A stretch of 22,089 nt of DNA from Chloroflexota bacterium (GCA_020849725.1 JADLAZ010000065.1:1-22089); one strand, 5' to 3'. Positions 9,117 through 16,327 are shown, numbered from the stretch's first letter. The notes: generated by a model not told the origin, from the letters alone. Program-made: numbers and translations.

Positions 9117-9213
9117 GCCTGGCGCGGCTGCGGCAACGGGAGGTCGAGCTGTGCTGCTTGTGCGGCGAGGCGGCGTCGCGGTGACGCGCGTTGGCCTCAC
9201 GACGGGTCTGGTA

Positions 9214-9651
9214 TCAGCTCCCATCGAGAGAAGGTGGCCGACCACCCGGGTCGGGTGTGGTGACAGCCAGCGGCTGCACCATGGTCGCCATCAGGTGATC
9301 GAGCGCTGCCGCTGGATCGTCGCACAGCCCGGAGTGGACCGGCGATGCCTGGATGACGGTGCTGCTGGGAGCGACCAGCAGGTGCCAGCGCTCCGCCTGC
9401 GGCAGCCGGCCGAGCGGGCCGGTATCCTCGCCGGCGCACAGGCACGGGATCAGCGCCAGATGCCGCCCCAGCAGCGCCAGGTCCAGCGCTGGCGCCAGCA
9501 GGGCTAGTCGCGCCAGGTCGAGCGCGATGCGCGCCGCCAGGTAGCGCCGCGTGCGGCAAAAGACGATCACGCCGGCGTTGACGAACTCGGCCCGCTCCAC
9601 GCGCGGTACCACGCGCACAATGGCGTAGTCAAACGAGTCGAGCGCGGGCAT
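9214..9651 (-). CDS. DUF3037 family protein
   Basis: A 145-residue soluble protein of unknown function. The N-terminus DSFDYAIVRVVPRVERAEF, followed by VNAGVIVFC, is the hallmark of DUF3037. The C-terminal part (SPVHSGLCDDP) is also typical of that family. The start at 9651 gives the usual family length; the upstream extension in this frame reads through the end of the preceding gene and is Arg/Ser-rich. It overlaps the 3' end of the HipA-like kinase gene by 23 bp, so the two are almost certainly translated from one message. From general knowledge, DUF3037 genes often sit beside HipA-like kinase genes, suggesting they act together, but no biochemical role is established to my knowledge. Confidence 0.82.
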   Translation of the reverse strand: MPALDSFDYAIVRVVPRVERAEFVNAGVIVFCRTRRYLAARIALDLARLALLAPALDLALLGRHLALIPCLCAGEDTGPLGRLPQAERWHLLVAPSSTVIQASPVHSGLCDDPAAALDHLMATMVQPLAVTTPDPGGRPPSLDGS

Positions 9652-10426
9652 GCTCGGCCTCCTCGACGAACGCGCGCGGCGCGGCCAGCCGCCGATGCAG
9701 GTAGGTGACGTAGGCCGCCCGGTGGTCGGCGACGCTGCCGAAGCGCGCCTCATCGCCCAACCACGAGTCCGGGATCAGCGCGGCGATGGCCGCCAGCGTG
9801 TCTGGTGTCAGGCGCGCCACCGCGTCGGTGTCGGGCGCCGCCAGCGCACCGGCCGCCGGCAGCAGGATATGGTCGCGGATCTGCGGAAAGCGCGCCTGGC
9901 TCCGGCCCAGATAGTCGTGCCAGGTGTGATGGACATAGAGCGCCGCGCCATGATCGATCAGCCACAGCCGCCCGCCCCACAGCAGCAGATTCGGGTTGCG
10001 CGGCGTGCGGTCGACGTTCGTGACAAAAGCATCGAACCAGACGATCCGCGCCGCCAGGTCCGCCGGCGGTTGGTCGTGACCGGCACGATAGGCCAGCGCC
10101 CCTGGCAGATAGTCCAGTGCCAGGTTCAGCCCGGCACTGGCCCGCACCAGCGCCTGAATCTCACTGTCCGGCTCGGAGCGGCCCAACGCCGGGTCCAGGT
10201 CGACCAGCACGATCTCCGGCACCGGCAGCCCCAGCGCCCGGCCGATCTCCCCGGCTACCAGCTCGGCGATCAGCGCGCGGGCGCCCTGGCCGGCGCCCCG
10301 GAACTTCAGCACGTACATGCCGTCGTCGTCGGCCTCGACTACCGCCGGCAGCGAGCCGCCTTCGCGCAGCGGCGCCACATAGCGCGTTGCCGTCACCGTG
10401 CGCAGCGTCGGGGTTGCCAGCGTCAT
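9629..10426 (-). CDS. HipA-like kinase domain protein (HipA_2 type)
   Basis: A 265-residue protein related to the kinase fold of the HipA persistence toxin but much shorter than classical HipA (about 440 residues). An ATP-binding strand with Lys41 (GMYVLKFRGAGQG) is followed by a helix with a conserved Glu (LIAELVAGEIGRALGLPVPE). The catalytic loop NVDRTPRNPN (residues 137-146) holds candidate base Asp139 and metal-binding Asn. DHG at 158-160 stands where kinases have DFG. These suggest an active phosphotransferase; the target is unknown. The start at 10426 overlaps the tag stop codon in an ATGA arrangement, and its 3' end overlaps the DUF3037 gene, making a tightly coupled three-gene operon. 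No HipB-like DNA-binding antitoxin is present nearby. Confidence 0.82.
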   Translation of the reverse strand: MTLATPTLRTVTATRYVAPLREGGSLPAVVEADDDGMYVLKFRGAGQGARALIAELVAGEIGRALGLPVPEIVLVDLDPALGRSEPDSEIQALVRASAGLNLALDYLPGALAYRAGHDQPPADLAARIVWFDAFVTNVDRTPRNPNLLLWGGRLWLIDHGAALYVHHTWHDYLGRSQARFPQIRDHILLPAAGALAAPDTDAVARLTPDTLAAIAALIPDSWLGDEARFGSVADHRAAYVTYLHRRLAAPRAFVEEAEHARARLV

Positions 10427-11016
10427 CGGATGCCGTCGCGTGGCACGAAGCGGAAGCAGCTGGTCAGATGATCGTCGACCAGTCCCGAGCCTTGCATGAA
10501 GGCGTAGCAGATCGTGCTGCCGACGAAGCGGAAGCCGTGCTGCCGCAGCGCCTTCGACATGGCATCGGACTCGGGTGACGTGGCCGGGAGCGTCGCCGCA
10601 GTGTAGCCGGTCGGGTGGCGCAACGGTTGGCCGCCGACGAACGACCAAAGGAAGCCGGCGAACGAGCCGGTCTCGCGCTGCACCGCCTGCCAGACGCGGG
10701 CGTTGCCGATCGTCGCCTCGATCTTCTGGCGGTTGCGGATGATACCGGGGTCCGCGAGCAGCCGTGCCACATCATCGGGGCCGTAGCCGGCGACGCGGTC
10801 CGGGTCGAAACCCTCGAACGCGCGCCGGAACCCGTCGCGCTTCTTGAGGATGATCGCCCAGGACAGGCCGGCCTGGAAGCCGTCCAGCGCCAGCCGGGCG
10901 AACAGCTCGCGGTCGTCGCGACAGGGCACACCCCACTCGTCGTCGTGATAGGCGACCATCAGCGGATCGCGCCCGGCCCAGAGGCAGCGCGGCCGATCGC
11001 TCGATGCCTCGATCAT
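10423..11016 (-). CDS. tag: DNA-3-methyladenine glycosylase I
   Basis: A 197-residue base excision repair enzyme that removes 3-methyladenine from alkylated DNA. It aligns along its length with E. coli Tag: RCLWAGRDPL, AYHDDEWGVP, QAGLSWAIILKKRDGFR, GIIRNRQKIEATIGNAR, FVGSTICYAFMQ and DDHLTSC. The zinc-snap ligands are conserved (Cys11, His24, and the His and Cys of DHLTSC). Two base-pocket positions differ: Asp45 replaces E. coli Glu38, and Met20 replaces Tyr13; Tyr23 and Trp53 are kept. The start at 11016 is set by a GGGAGG ribosome binding site six to seven bases upstream. Its stop overlaps the start of the HipA-like kinase gene (ATGA), so it is the first gene of that operon. Confidence 0.92.
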   Translation of the reverse strand: MIEASSDRPRCLWAGRDPLMVAYHDDEWGVPCRDDRELFARLALDGFQAGLSWAIILKKRDGFRRAFEGFDPDRVAGYGPDDVARLLADPGIIRNRQKIEATIGNARVWQAVQRETGSFAGFLWSFVGGQPLRHPTGYTAATLPATSPESDAMSKALRQHGFRFVGSTICYAFMQGSGLVDDHLTSCFRFVPRDGIR

Positions 11017-11226
11017 CCCGTGCCTCCCGTGAAGCGACCACGATATCCGACCCGCGCCCATCAGCCCGTGGCGGACGACCTCTGACTGACAATACCGCAT
11101 CGCGCCGCCGCCGACACCGGCCCGCGGCCGATCGGTCGTCCGGCCCGGGCCAAATGACCATCAGCACGACTGTCGAAGGGCGGATGTGGTGGCCAGGGGA
11201 GCGACCTATGCTCGGAGCGTGCGGGG

Positions 11227-11245
11227 TTTCACATTGTTTGTGAAA
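11227..11245. promoter_or_regulatory. inverted-repeat operator candidate
   Basis: A perfect 7-bp inverted repeat with a 5-bp spacer, TTTCACA-TTGTT-TGTGAAA, AT-rich in a GC-rich background. It overlaps the -35 hexamer of the promoter of the ParB-fold gene, the classic position for a repressor site. The regulator is unknown. The rest of the 11017-11337 gap shows no gene. Confidence 0.55.
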
Positions 11246-11266
11246 TCCAGCACAATACGGTAGAAT
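11238..11266 (+). promoter_or_regulatory. sigma70-type promoter of the ParB-fold gene
   Basis: TTGTGA (11238-11243), a 17-bp spacer, then TAGAAT (11261-11266). The predicted start near 11273 leaves a leader of about 65 bases before the ATG at 11338. The block is distinctly AT-rich against its surroundings. Confidence 0.6.
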
Positions 11267-11337
11267 GCAGCGGTGTGCAGCGCCGCACCATCGCCCATCG
11301 CCGGGCCGATGCGTGCTGTACCCCAGGAGAGAGCATC

Positions 11338-11724
11338 ATGGACTGGTTCAGGCTTCGACAGTCCGAGCCACTGAAGGATTTTCGCCGCGAGATGGCGGGC
11401 CAGCGCCTGCTGCGCCGCTACCCACGCGGACTCGTCAGTGTGCCAGTAGACAAGGTCGTCGGCAGCCTCAACAAGTCCGGGTCGATGAACCGGCGCTTCC
11501 GCTATAAGAGCGGCAAGGTCGACTCGCGCTTGCGCGCCCTGCGACACGCCAACCAGTGGGGGATGGTCGCGCTGCCGCCAGTCGAGCTCTACCAGCTCGG
11601 CGACGAGTACTACGTCGTCGATGGCCACCACCGCATGGCGATCGCGCTGGAGAATCGCCAAGTCGAGATCGATGCCAATGTCGTCGCCCACGAGGTTGAG
11701 CCGAGCGCGCTGGCCAGCGCCTGA
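11338..11724 (+). CDS. small ParB/sulfiredoxin-fold protein (DGHHR motif)
   Basis: A 128-residue soluble protein. Residues 33-60 (VSVPVDKVVGSLNKSGSMN) and 75-104 form a ParB N-terminal-like fold: a strand listing a preferred value (MVALPPVELYQLGDEYYVVD) followed by the signature DGHHRM at 95-100, equivalent to the GEHR or DGHHR nucleotide-binding box of ParB, sulfiredoxin and related CTPase or phosphotransfer proteins. There is no helix-turn-helix or partner-binding domain, so it is not a chromosome-partitioning ParB. The start is fixed by an AGGAGAGAGCATC leader; the frame is open upstream but lacks another good start. It stands alone behind its own promoter and operator candidate, divergent from the tag operon. 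Target and function are unknown. Confidence 0.75.
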   Translation: MDWFRLRQSEPLKDFRREMAGQRLLRRYPRGLVSVPVDKVVGSLNKSGSMNRRFRYKSGKVDSRLRALRHANQWGMVALPPVELYQLGDEYYVVDGHHRMAIALENRQVEIDANVVAHEVEPSALASA

Positions 11725-11757
11725 TCGGGGCTGGGGGCCGAGTGCTTGGGTGTGCCG

Positions 11758-11920
11758 TCAGTTGGGCAGGATGATCGCGTTGGTGTCGACCGGGATGACC
11801 GGCTGGCCGGCAGCCTGGAAGGCGGTCGTCTGCTCGGCGATGTAGTGGAACTGGGCATCCCGGTCGGGGTGGTCGCCCCCGTCGAGGGGCTTGCTGGGCG
11901 CTTGCAGGCCGTAGTCGGCT
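11758..11920 (-). pseudogene. ISAzo13-like transposase fragment
   Basis: About 53 codons on the minus strand, from near 11920 to a TGA at 11758-11760, read DYGLQAPSKPLDGGDHPD continuing RDAQFHYIAEQTTAF and AAGQPVIPVDT. This matches the central part of the DDE transposase of the ISAzo13 (Rhodopirellula-type) family, where the segment normally continues VDTKKKEL. Here it breaks after VDT and stops, and nothing recognisable precedes DYG. Both ends are lost, so this is an insertion sequence relic. It is the only content I see in the 11725-12045 gap besides the amidase leader. Confidence 0.72.
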
Positions 11921-12001
11921 GCGGGCCGAGCCGGCCGCCCCTCCGCGATACTTCGCCATCCACTCCCGTATGCTAGGAGAAGCGCGCCGTCCGCCGGAGA
12001 A

Positions 12002-12010
12002 TGCTACGAT
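12002..12010 (+). promoter_or_regulatory. possible extended -10 promoter of the amidase gene
   Basis: TGCTACGAT carries a TGn extended -10 element (TACGAT at 12005-12010) 36 bases before the amidase ATG. No convincing -35 hexamer is visible at the right spacing, so support is weak. Confidence 0.3.
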
Positions 12011-12045
12011 AGCGCTCGGACGCGGTGAGTGGCAGGGAGGGCGGC

Positions 12046-13461
12046 ATGAGCGACGCGGCGCTGTGGGAGTTGCCGGCGACGGAGCTGGCGCGGCTGGTGC
12101 GGACACGAGCAGTCTCGCCGGTCGAGGTGACCGAGGCGGTGCTGGCGCGGATGGACCGCCTGGATGGCCGGCTCGGCGCCTTCTGCACGCCGACGCCGGA
12201 GCTGGCCCGTGACATGGCCGCCGCGGCCGAGGCCGCCGTCGTCCGAGGCGACCCGCTCGGGCCGCTGCACGGCGTGCCGGTGTCGATCAAGGATATGACC
12301 TGGACGAAGGGCATTCGGACGACGCGCGGCTCGCGCCTGTACGCTGACTTCGTGCCCGACGAAGATCCACCGGTCGTCGAGCGTCTGCGCGCCGCCGGCG
12401 CCGTCATCCTGGGCAAGACGAACACGCCCGAGTTCGGTTGGAAGGGCGCGACTGACAACCTGCTTTTCCCGCCCTCGCGCAATCCCTGGCGCCTCGAGCG
12501 CACACCCGGCGGCTCCAGCGGTGGCGCGGCAGCGGCGGTGGCGGCCGGCCTCGGGCCGCTGGCGACCGGCACCGACGGCGCAGGCAGCATCCGCATCCCG
12601 GCCGCCTTCTGTGGCATCATCGGCCACAAGCCGTCGTTTGGCCGCGTGCCGGTCTATCCGGCGCCGCTGGATGTAGCGGTCACCGGCCCGATGGCACGCA
12701 CCGTGCGTGACGCGGCGCTGATGCTGGATGTGATGGCCGGCCCCGACGAGCGCGACCGCGCCTCGCTGCCTGACGACGGCGACGACTACCTGGCGGCCTG
12801 CGACGGCGGCGTGCGCGGCTGGCGCGTGGCCTGGAGTCCCGATCTCGGCTATGCACCCGTTGATCCGGCAGTGCGGGCGCTGACCGAGGCCGCCGCGCGC
12901 CGCTTCACCGACCTGGGGGCGCACGTCGAGGCGGCCGATCCCGGCTTCGCCGACCCGCGGGCGCTCATCGAGTTGCTGTTCTATGCCCAGGTCGGTGCGC
13001 AGGTAGCCGGCCTGCCGCCAGAGCGGCGGGCGCTGCTCGACCCAAACCTGGCGGCGGTGCTGGACACGCTCGGCCCGATCAGCGCCTACGACTACGCTGC
13101 CGCCGGCATCCGCCGCAACGAGCTGTGGCAGACAGTGCGCCGCTTCTTCGAGCGCTACGATCTGCTGCTAACGCCGGCCGTGGCTCTGCCCGCCTTTGGC
13201 TTGATGATCGAGGGGCCGACCGAGGTCGCCGGTCAACCGGTCGGGCGCCTGGGCTGGACGCCGTTCAGTTTCCCATTCAACCTGACCGGCCAGCCGGCCT
13301 GCTCCATTCCCTGCGGCCGCACGCCGGAGGGAATGCCGGTGGGGCTGCAGATCGTCGGTCGGCACTGGGCCGACGCTGCTGTGCTGCGCGCGGCTGCCGC
13401 CTTCGAGGCGGCCGCGCCCTGGGCGCAGGACTGGCCGGCCTTCGTCACCGAGGCTGGCTGA
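12046..13461 (+). CDS. amidase (amidase signature family)
   Basis: A 471-residue amidase signature hydrolase. The Ser-cisSer-Lys triad is visible with family spacing: Lys82 in VSIKDM, Ser157 in TPGGSSGGAA, and nucleophile Ser181 in GTDGAGSIRIPAAFCG. The C-terminal half has the usual YDLLLTPAVALPAFG and GMPVGLQIVGRHWADAAVLRAA blocks. The nearest relatives by pattern are stand-alone amidases and GatA-like proteins; without gatB or gatC beside it and with a divergent mid-region, a tRNA amidotransferase role is unlikely. Substrate unknown, probably a small amide in the cytosol. The start at 12046 follows a GGGAGGG ribosome binding site; an in-frame GTG at 12025 lies upstream of that site. It converges on the minus-strand hydrolase gene. 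Confidence 0.9.
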   Translation: MSDAALWELPATELARLVRTRAVSPVEVTEAVLARMDRLDGRLGAFCTPTPELARDMAAAAEAAVVRGDPLGPLHGVPVSIKDMTWTKGIRTTRGSRLYADFVPDEDPPVVERLRAAGAVILGKTNTPEFGWKGATDNLLFPPSRNPWRLERTPGGSSGGAAAAVAAGLGPLATGTDGAGSIRIPAAFCGIIGHKPSFGRVPVYPAPLDVAVTGPMARTVRDAALMLDVMAGPDERDRASLPDDGDDYLAACDGGVRGWRVAWSPDLGYAPVDPAVRALTEAAARRFTDLGAHVEAADPGFADPRALIELLFYAQVGAQVAGLPPERRALLDPNLAAVLDTLGPISAYDYAAAGIRRNELWQTVRRFFERYDLLLTPAVALPAFGLMIEGPTEVAGQPVGRLGWTPFSFPFNLTGQPACSIPCGRTPEGMPVGLQIVGRHWADAAVLRAAAAFEAAAPWAQDWPAFVTEAG

Positions 13462-13515
13462 GCGCCTCACCCGCCACGGCCGCAACCGGGCATCGGCAGG
13501 CGCCGGCCAGCCCCC

Positions 13516-14490
13516 TTACCGCAGCCCTTGCTCGGTCAGCACCTGCGCGATCGTGGTGAGCGTATGGTCGAGATACGGCTGCTCATCCGGCAAGCGCGTC
13601 TCGGCATCGAAGTAGTTGCCGGCGCCATTGTGGGTCATCGGACCGAGATCGATGAACGTGACCTTGCCGGCCGCCACGGCCTGGTTCCAGGCCGAGTTGG
13701 GGTAGATCCTCCAGCGGCCGGCGTAGGCGTACAGGCCGATGGGTGAGACGACATCCTTCGTGCCGTAGAGATGCCACAGGTGCTCGACCTGCTTGATGCC
13801 ACCGTCATCCGAGAGCAGCCCGCCCAGCGACACGACGTAGAGCGGCGCGCCGAGCAGCGCCGGCAGGAAGTTGGCCGCGCCAACGGCAATCTGCCCACCT
13901 CCGCTCCAGCCGACGATCGTCACCGGGATGCCGCTGCCGACCGGGTAGGCGGCCGCGACGAGCTTGTTGCGAATGTCTTTGGCCACACCCAGGTTGTAGA
14001 TCGGCCCATAGCGCTGGTCGGCGGAGACGGCCACCTGGAAGGCATTGCGCAAGTTGACGATCAGGGCTGCAGCCGCCGTCGGATCCTTCAGTCGGCGACC
14101 CTCGATCCAGCGCCAGAGGTTGGCGAAGGCGCGCTGGCCGGTCAGGCCCTGGTTGGTGACCGAGTAAGGAAAGACATTGCTCACGACGCGCGCGTTGGGC
14201 AGTTGCTCGGCCAGGCCGGCGATGAACGGCACTTCCTCCTGTGGCACTGAGTCGTTGGCAATGGCGCCGATGCCGGATAGGTAGACGACGAACTGGTCGG
14301 GCAGCGGCTCGGCCGTGGCTGCCGGCGCGGCGTCGATGGGGCCGGTGGCGGCCGCGTTCTCGTCCGGCGTATCCTCGTCGGTCTGCCAGCCGGCCCACCA
14401 GCGCAGCGACTCGAGCGGCGCCAGCGCGGCGCTGATGAACACCAGCACCACCAGGCCGGTCAACAGCAAGCTGATCGTCCCTAAGATCAC
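13516..14490 (-). CDS. membrane-anchored alpha/beta-hydrolase-like protein
   Basis: A 324-residue protein with one N-terminal transmembrane segment (residues 2-24, ILGTISLLLTGLVVLVFISA), a Pro/Ala/Asp-rich linker to about residue 64, and a globular domain beginning QFVVYLSGIG. A nucleophile elbow GWSGGG puts Ser196 in the right place after the strand PVTIVGW. A later acidic residue in LYGTKDVVSP (Asp246) and His287 in MTHNG could complete a triad. These point to a serine hydrolase of the alpha/beta fold, probably facing outside; the substrate is unknown. The start is a GTG at 14490 overlapping the TGA of the upstream membrane gene in a GTGA junction, so the two are translationally coupled. 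An ATG further upstream in this frame would lie inside that gene and is rejected. Confidence 0.75.
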   Translation of the reverse strand: MILGTISLLLTGLVVLVFISAALAPLESLRWWAGWQTDEDTPDENAAATGPIDAAPAATAEPLPDQFVVYLSGIGAIANDSVPQEEVPFIAGLAEQLPNARVVSNVFPYSVTNQGLTGQRAFANLWRWIEGRRLKDPTAAAALIVNLRNAFQVAVSADQRYGPIYNLGVAKDIRNKLVAAAYPVGSGIPVTIVGWSGGGQIAVGAANFLPALLGAPLYVVSLGGLLSDDGGIKQVEHLWHLYGTKDVVSPIGLYAYAGRWRIYPNSAWNQAVAAGKVTFIDLGPMTHNGAGNYFDAETRLPDEQPYLDHTLTTIAQVLTEQGLR

Positions 14491-15176
14491 GGCGTGGCTC
14501 CTCGATCGGGCGGGTCCGGTGGCCGGCGGGCGTACTGCATCAGGATATCCTGCGTGGTCGCGTCCAGCTGGGAACCGGCGATTCGATACCGCAGGATGTT
14601 GTGCAGCGCCGTGATCGGCCGGCCGATCGTCAGCGTTAGCCCCAGCAGCACCAGCCAGCCGATTCCGGTGGTGATCACCGCCAGGATGAAGCTGACCTGG
14701 AACTCGTGCATGACCGCGCCGGCGGCAATGATGTAACTCCAAGCGTACAGCAGGCGCTGGATGAACGTTCCCAGCCACGGGATAAGGATCAGAAAGCCGA
14801 AAACGAGTGGTGCGTAGCTGAGCGCGACCAGCAGCAGCATGGTCTGGAAGGTCGGTGTGATCGGGAAGAGCACCAAGCCGACCAACCACAACACCAGTGA
14901 CCAGACCAGCCAGCCGCCGACGAGCAGCACCCCGTTGAGCACCAGGCTGAGCGCGAAGCGGGCCCGGCGCACCCGATTGATGAACAGGGTCGTGCTCTGG
15001 CCGAGTAGCGACGACACGCCGGCTAGCAGGACGACGCCAATAGCCAGCGCGAAGGCGCGCGGCGCGGTCGCAGTGCCGACTGCCGCGCCGGCGGCGCTCA
15101 GCAGGTCTGGCTCCAGCCAGAGCGCCTTACCGATGACCCGCCAGAGCGTTGCCAGATAGTCGATGATCTCGAACAT
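14487..15176 (-). CDS. Yip1-like multi-spanning membrane protein
   Basis: A 229-residue integral membrane protein with about five hydrophobic helices (near residues 40-58, 76-104, 112-136, 138-158 and 162-186) and short polar ends. The pattern of an N-terminal amphipathic segment (MFEIIDYLATLWRVI, then WLEPD), a Pro-containing loop (LVLFPITPTFQ) and SYAPLVFGFL resembles the bacterial Yip1 family, but this is a profile-level impression. Function unknown. Its stop codon overlaps the start of the membrane-anchored hydrolase gene by 4 bp, so the pair probably works together at the membrane. A stem-loop separates it from the upstream DUF1269 gene. Confidence 0.72.
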   Translation of the reverse strand: MFEIIDYLATLWRVIGKALWLEPDLLSAAGAAVGTATAPRAFALAIGVVLLAGVSSLLGQSTTLFINRVRRARFALSLVLNGVLLVGGWLVWSLVLWLVGLVLFPITPTFQTMLLLVALSYAPLVFGFLILIPWLGTFIQRLLYAWSYIIAAGAVMHEFQVSFILAVITTGIGWLVLLGLTLTIGRPITALHNILRYRIAGSQLDATTQDILMQYARRPPDPPDRGATP

Positions 15177-15221
15177 GGGCGTCCCCAGGATAGCGCCGGC
15201 GCTCTGGCGAGCAGCCAGATA

Positions 15222-15249
15222 GGGCCGGTGGCCTAGAGACCGCCGGCCC
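15222..15249 (-). terminator. stem-loop downstream of the DUF1269 gene
   Basis: GGGCCGG (15222-15228) pairs with CCGGCCC (15243-15249), with GG/CC pairs extending inward around an 8-base loop. It lies about 20 bases past the DUF1269 stop in the 93-bp gap. There is no T-tract, so it may be a weak terminator or an RNA-stabilising hairpin. Confidence 0.45.
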
Positions 15250-15269
15250 CGTGCCGCGCACGATCGGTT

Positions 15270-15746
15270 CTACTTTAGCGCCCGGCGGATTTCCTCTTCT
15301 AACTCCGGCGACAGCGTCGTCTGCAGCACCTCGCCCTCGTAGGCGCGCAGGGCCGACACGAGCGCGGTCGCTTCGCCATTCCGGATCACCAGGAACAACG
15401 CCGATGTGCCCGGCGAGAGGTTGTCTTTCACTTCCTTGACGAATTTGCCGTCGACGCCAGTGTCGAACATCCGCCCGATCAGCGCGCCGGCGCCGGCGCC
15501 GATGGCGATGCCGGCAATTGGAAACAGGAACATCAGCAGCGGCCCAAGGATCGCGCCAGCGACGGCTCCCTTCTCGGTCGCGCCACTGACTTCGTTGTTG
15601 ACGCGCACTTTGCCGTCGGCGTCTTTCGTCACGACTGCTGTGTCTTCCAGGTGGATGCGCCCATCGCGCTCCACCTGCCGGATCGACCGCATTGCCTCGC
15701 CGGCCTCCTCGGCGCGCGCGAAGCTCAGGACGACCAGGTCACTCAT
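15270..15746 (-). CDS. DUF1269 family membrane protein with glycine zipper
   Basis: A 158-residue protein. The N-terminal domain (MSDLVVLSFARAEEAGEA, then TAVVTKDADGKVRVNNE) is the DUF1269 ferredoxin-like fold. A hydrophobic glycine-rich stretch follows at about residues 62-93 (GAVAGAILGPLLMFLFPIAG, then IGAGAGALIG), probably a membrane hairpin. The C-terminus SPGTSALFLVIRNGEA leading to LSPELEEEIRRALK is also typical. Function is unknown; relatives are abundant stress-associated membrane proteins. The start at 15746 is chosen over an upstream in-frame ATG (15764) because of the GAGAGG site and family alignment. It is the third gene of a DUF6325-SHOCT-DUF1269 cluster. Confidence 0.87.
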   Translation of the reverse strand: MSDLVVLSFARAEEAGEAMRSIRQVERDGRIHLEDTAVVTKDADGKVRVNNEVSGATEKGAVAGAILGPLLMFLFPIAGIAIGAGAGALIGRMFDTGVDGKFVKEVKDNLSPGTSALFLVIRNGEATALVSALRAYEGEVLQTTLSPELEEEIRRALK

Positions 15747-15835
15747 AGAACCTCTCCCTCTCACGGTGATGATTGGTCACTGGCGCCACGGCGCACGAGC
15801 GCGCCCATCAGGCCGAAAGGAGCGCGAGTGACGGC

Positions 15836-15850
15836 GGCAGCCCGGCTGCC
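15836..15850 (-). other. small hairpin just after the SHOCT gene stop
   Basis: GGCAGC-CGG-GCTGCC on the minus strand forms a perfect 6-bp stem immediately after the SHOCT gene stop codon. There is no T-tract; it could attenuate read-through into the DUF1269 gene or protect the transcript end. Confidence 0.3.
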
Positions 15851-16261
15851 TCAGCCGGCCAGCAGCTTCGCCTTGGCTGCGGTGAACTCGTCATCGGAGA
15901 GCATGCCGGCCTCTTTCAGGTGGGTCAACTGCTGCAACTGCGCCAGCAGATCGCCGCCACCGGCCGGGGCTGCTGCTGGAGCTGCCGGCGGCTGAGCCGC
16001 CAGCGTGGCCTGCGCCTGCTGGGCCTGGAGCGTTGCCAGTTGGGACTGCAACTGCTCGACGTCGGCCTGCGTCTGCTGCGCGGCGGCCTCGGCTGCCATC
16101 GCGTTCGCCGCCGCCTGCTGCTTCGCCTGGCCCCTGGCGTCCATCGAGCCGCTCACACCCTTCGACACGGCCGTCGCCGTGCCGGCGATTACTGCTGTCT
16201 GCGCCACCGTGCCGATCAAGCCCGGCCCTCGCCGTACCGTCACTGGTCGTCGTCGAAACAT
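15851..16261 (-). CDS. SHOCT domain protein
   Basis: A 136-residue protein. It has a short basic N-terminus (MFRRRPVTVRR), a moderately hydrophobic Gly/Ala/Thr segment (GLIGTVAQTAVIAGTATAV, residues 16-34) that may insert in the membrane, a Gln/Ala-rich coiled coil (about 50-85), a Pro/Ala linker, and a C-terminal SHOCT domain (LLAQLQQLTHLKEAGMLSDD followed by EFTAAKAKLLAG, about 103-136). SHOCT is a short oligomerisation module often found at C-termini. The start at 16261 matches relatives and has an AGGAG upstream. It sits 66 bp behind the DUF6325 gene, a pairing that recurs in other high-GC bacteria as far as I know. Confidence 0.85.
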   Translation of the reverse strand: MFRRRPVTVRRGPGLIGTVAQTAVIAGTATAVSKGVSGSMDARGQAKQQAAANAMAAEAAAQQTQADVEQLQSQLATLQAQQAQATLAAQPPAAPAAAPAGGGDLLAQLQQLTHLKEAGMLSDDEFTAAKAKLLAG

Positions 16262-16327
16262 CTCAATCTTTCTCCTGGTGAATGCCGATGCAAGGCCAGA
16301 TCTGCTGGAAGCAGGGAATAGACGCAA

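Noticed and set aside
9117..9213. A small plus-strand gene after smc (for example from GTG 9151)
   Set aside because: The predicted peptide has no family features and would run deep into the DUF3037 gene on the opposite strand.
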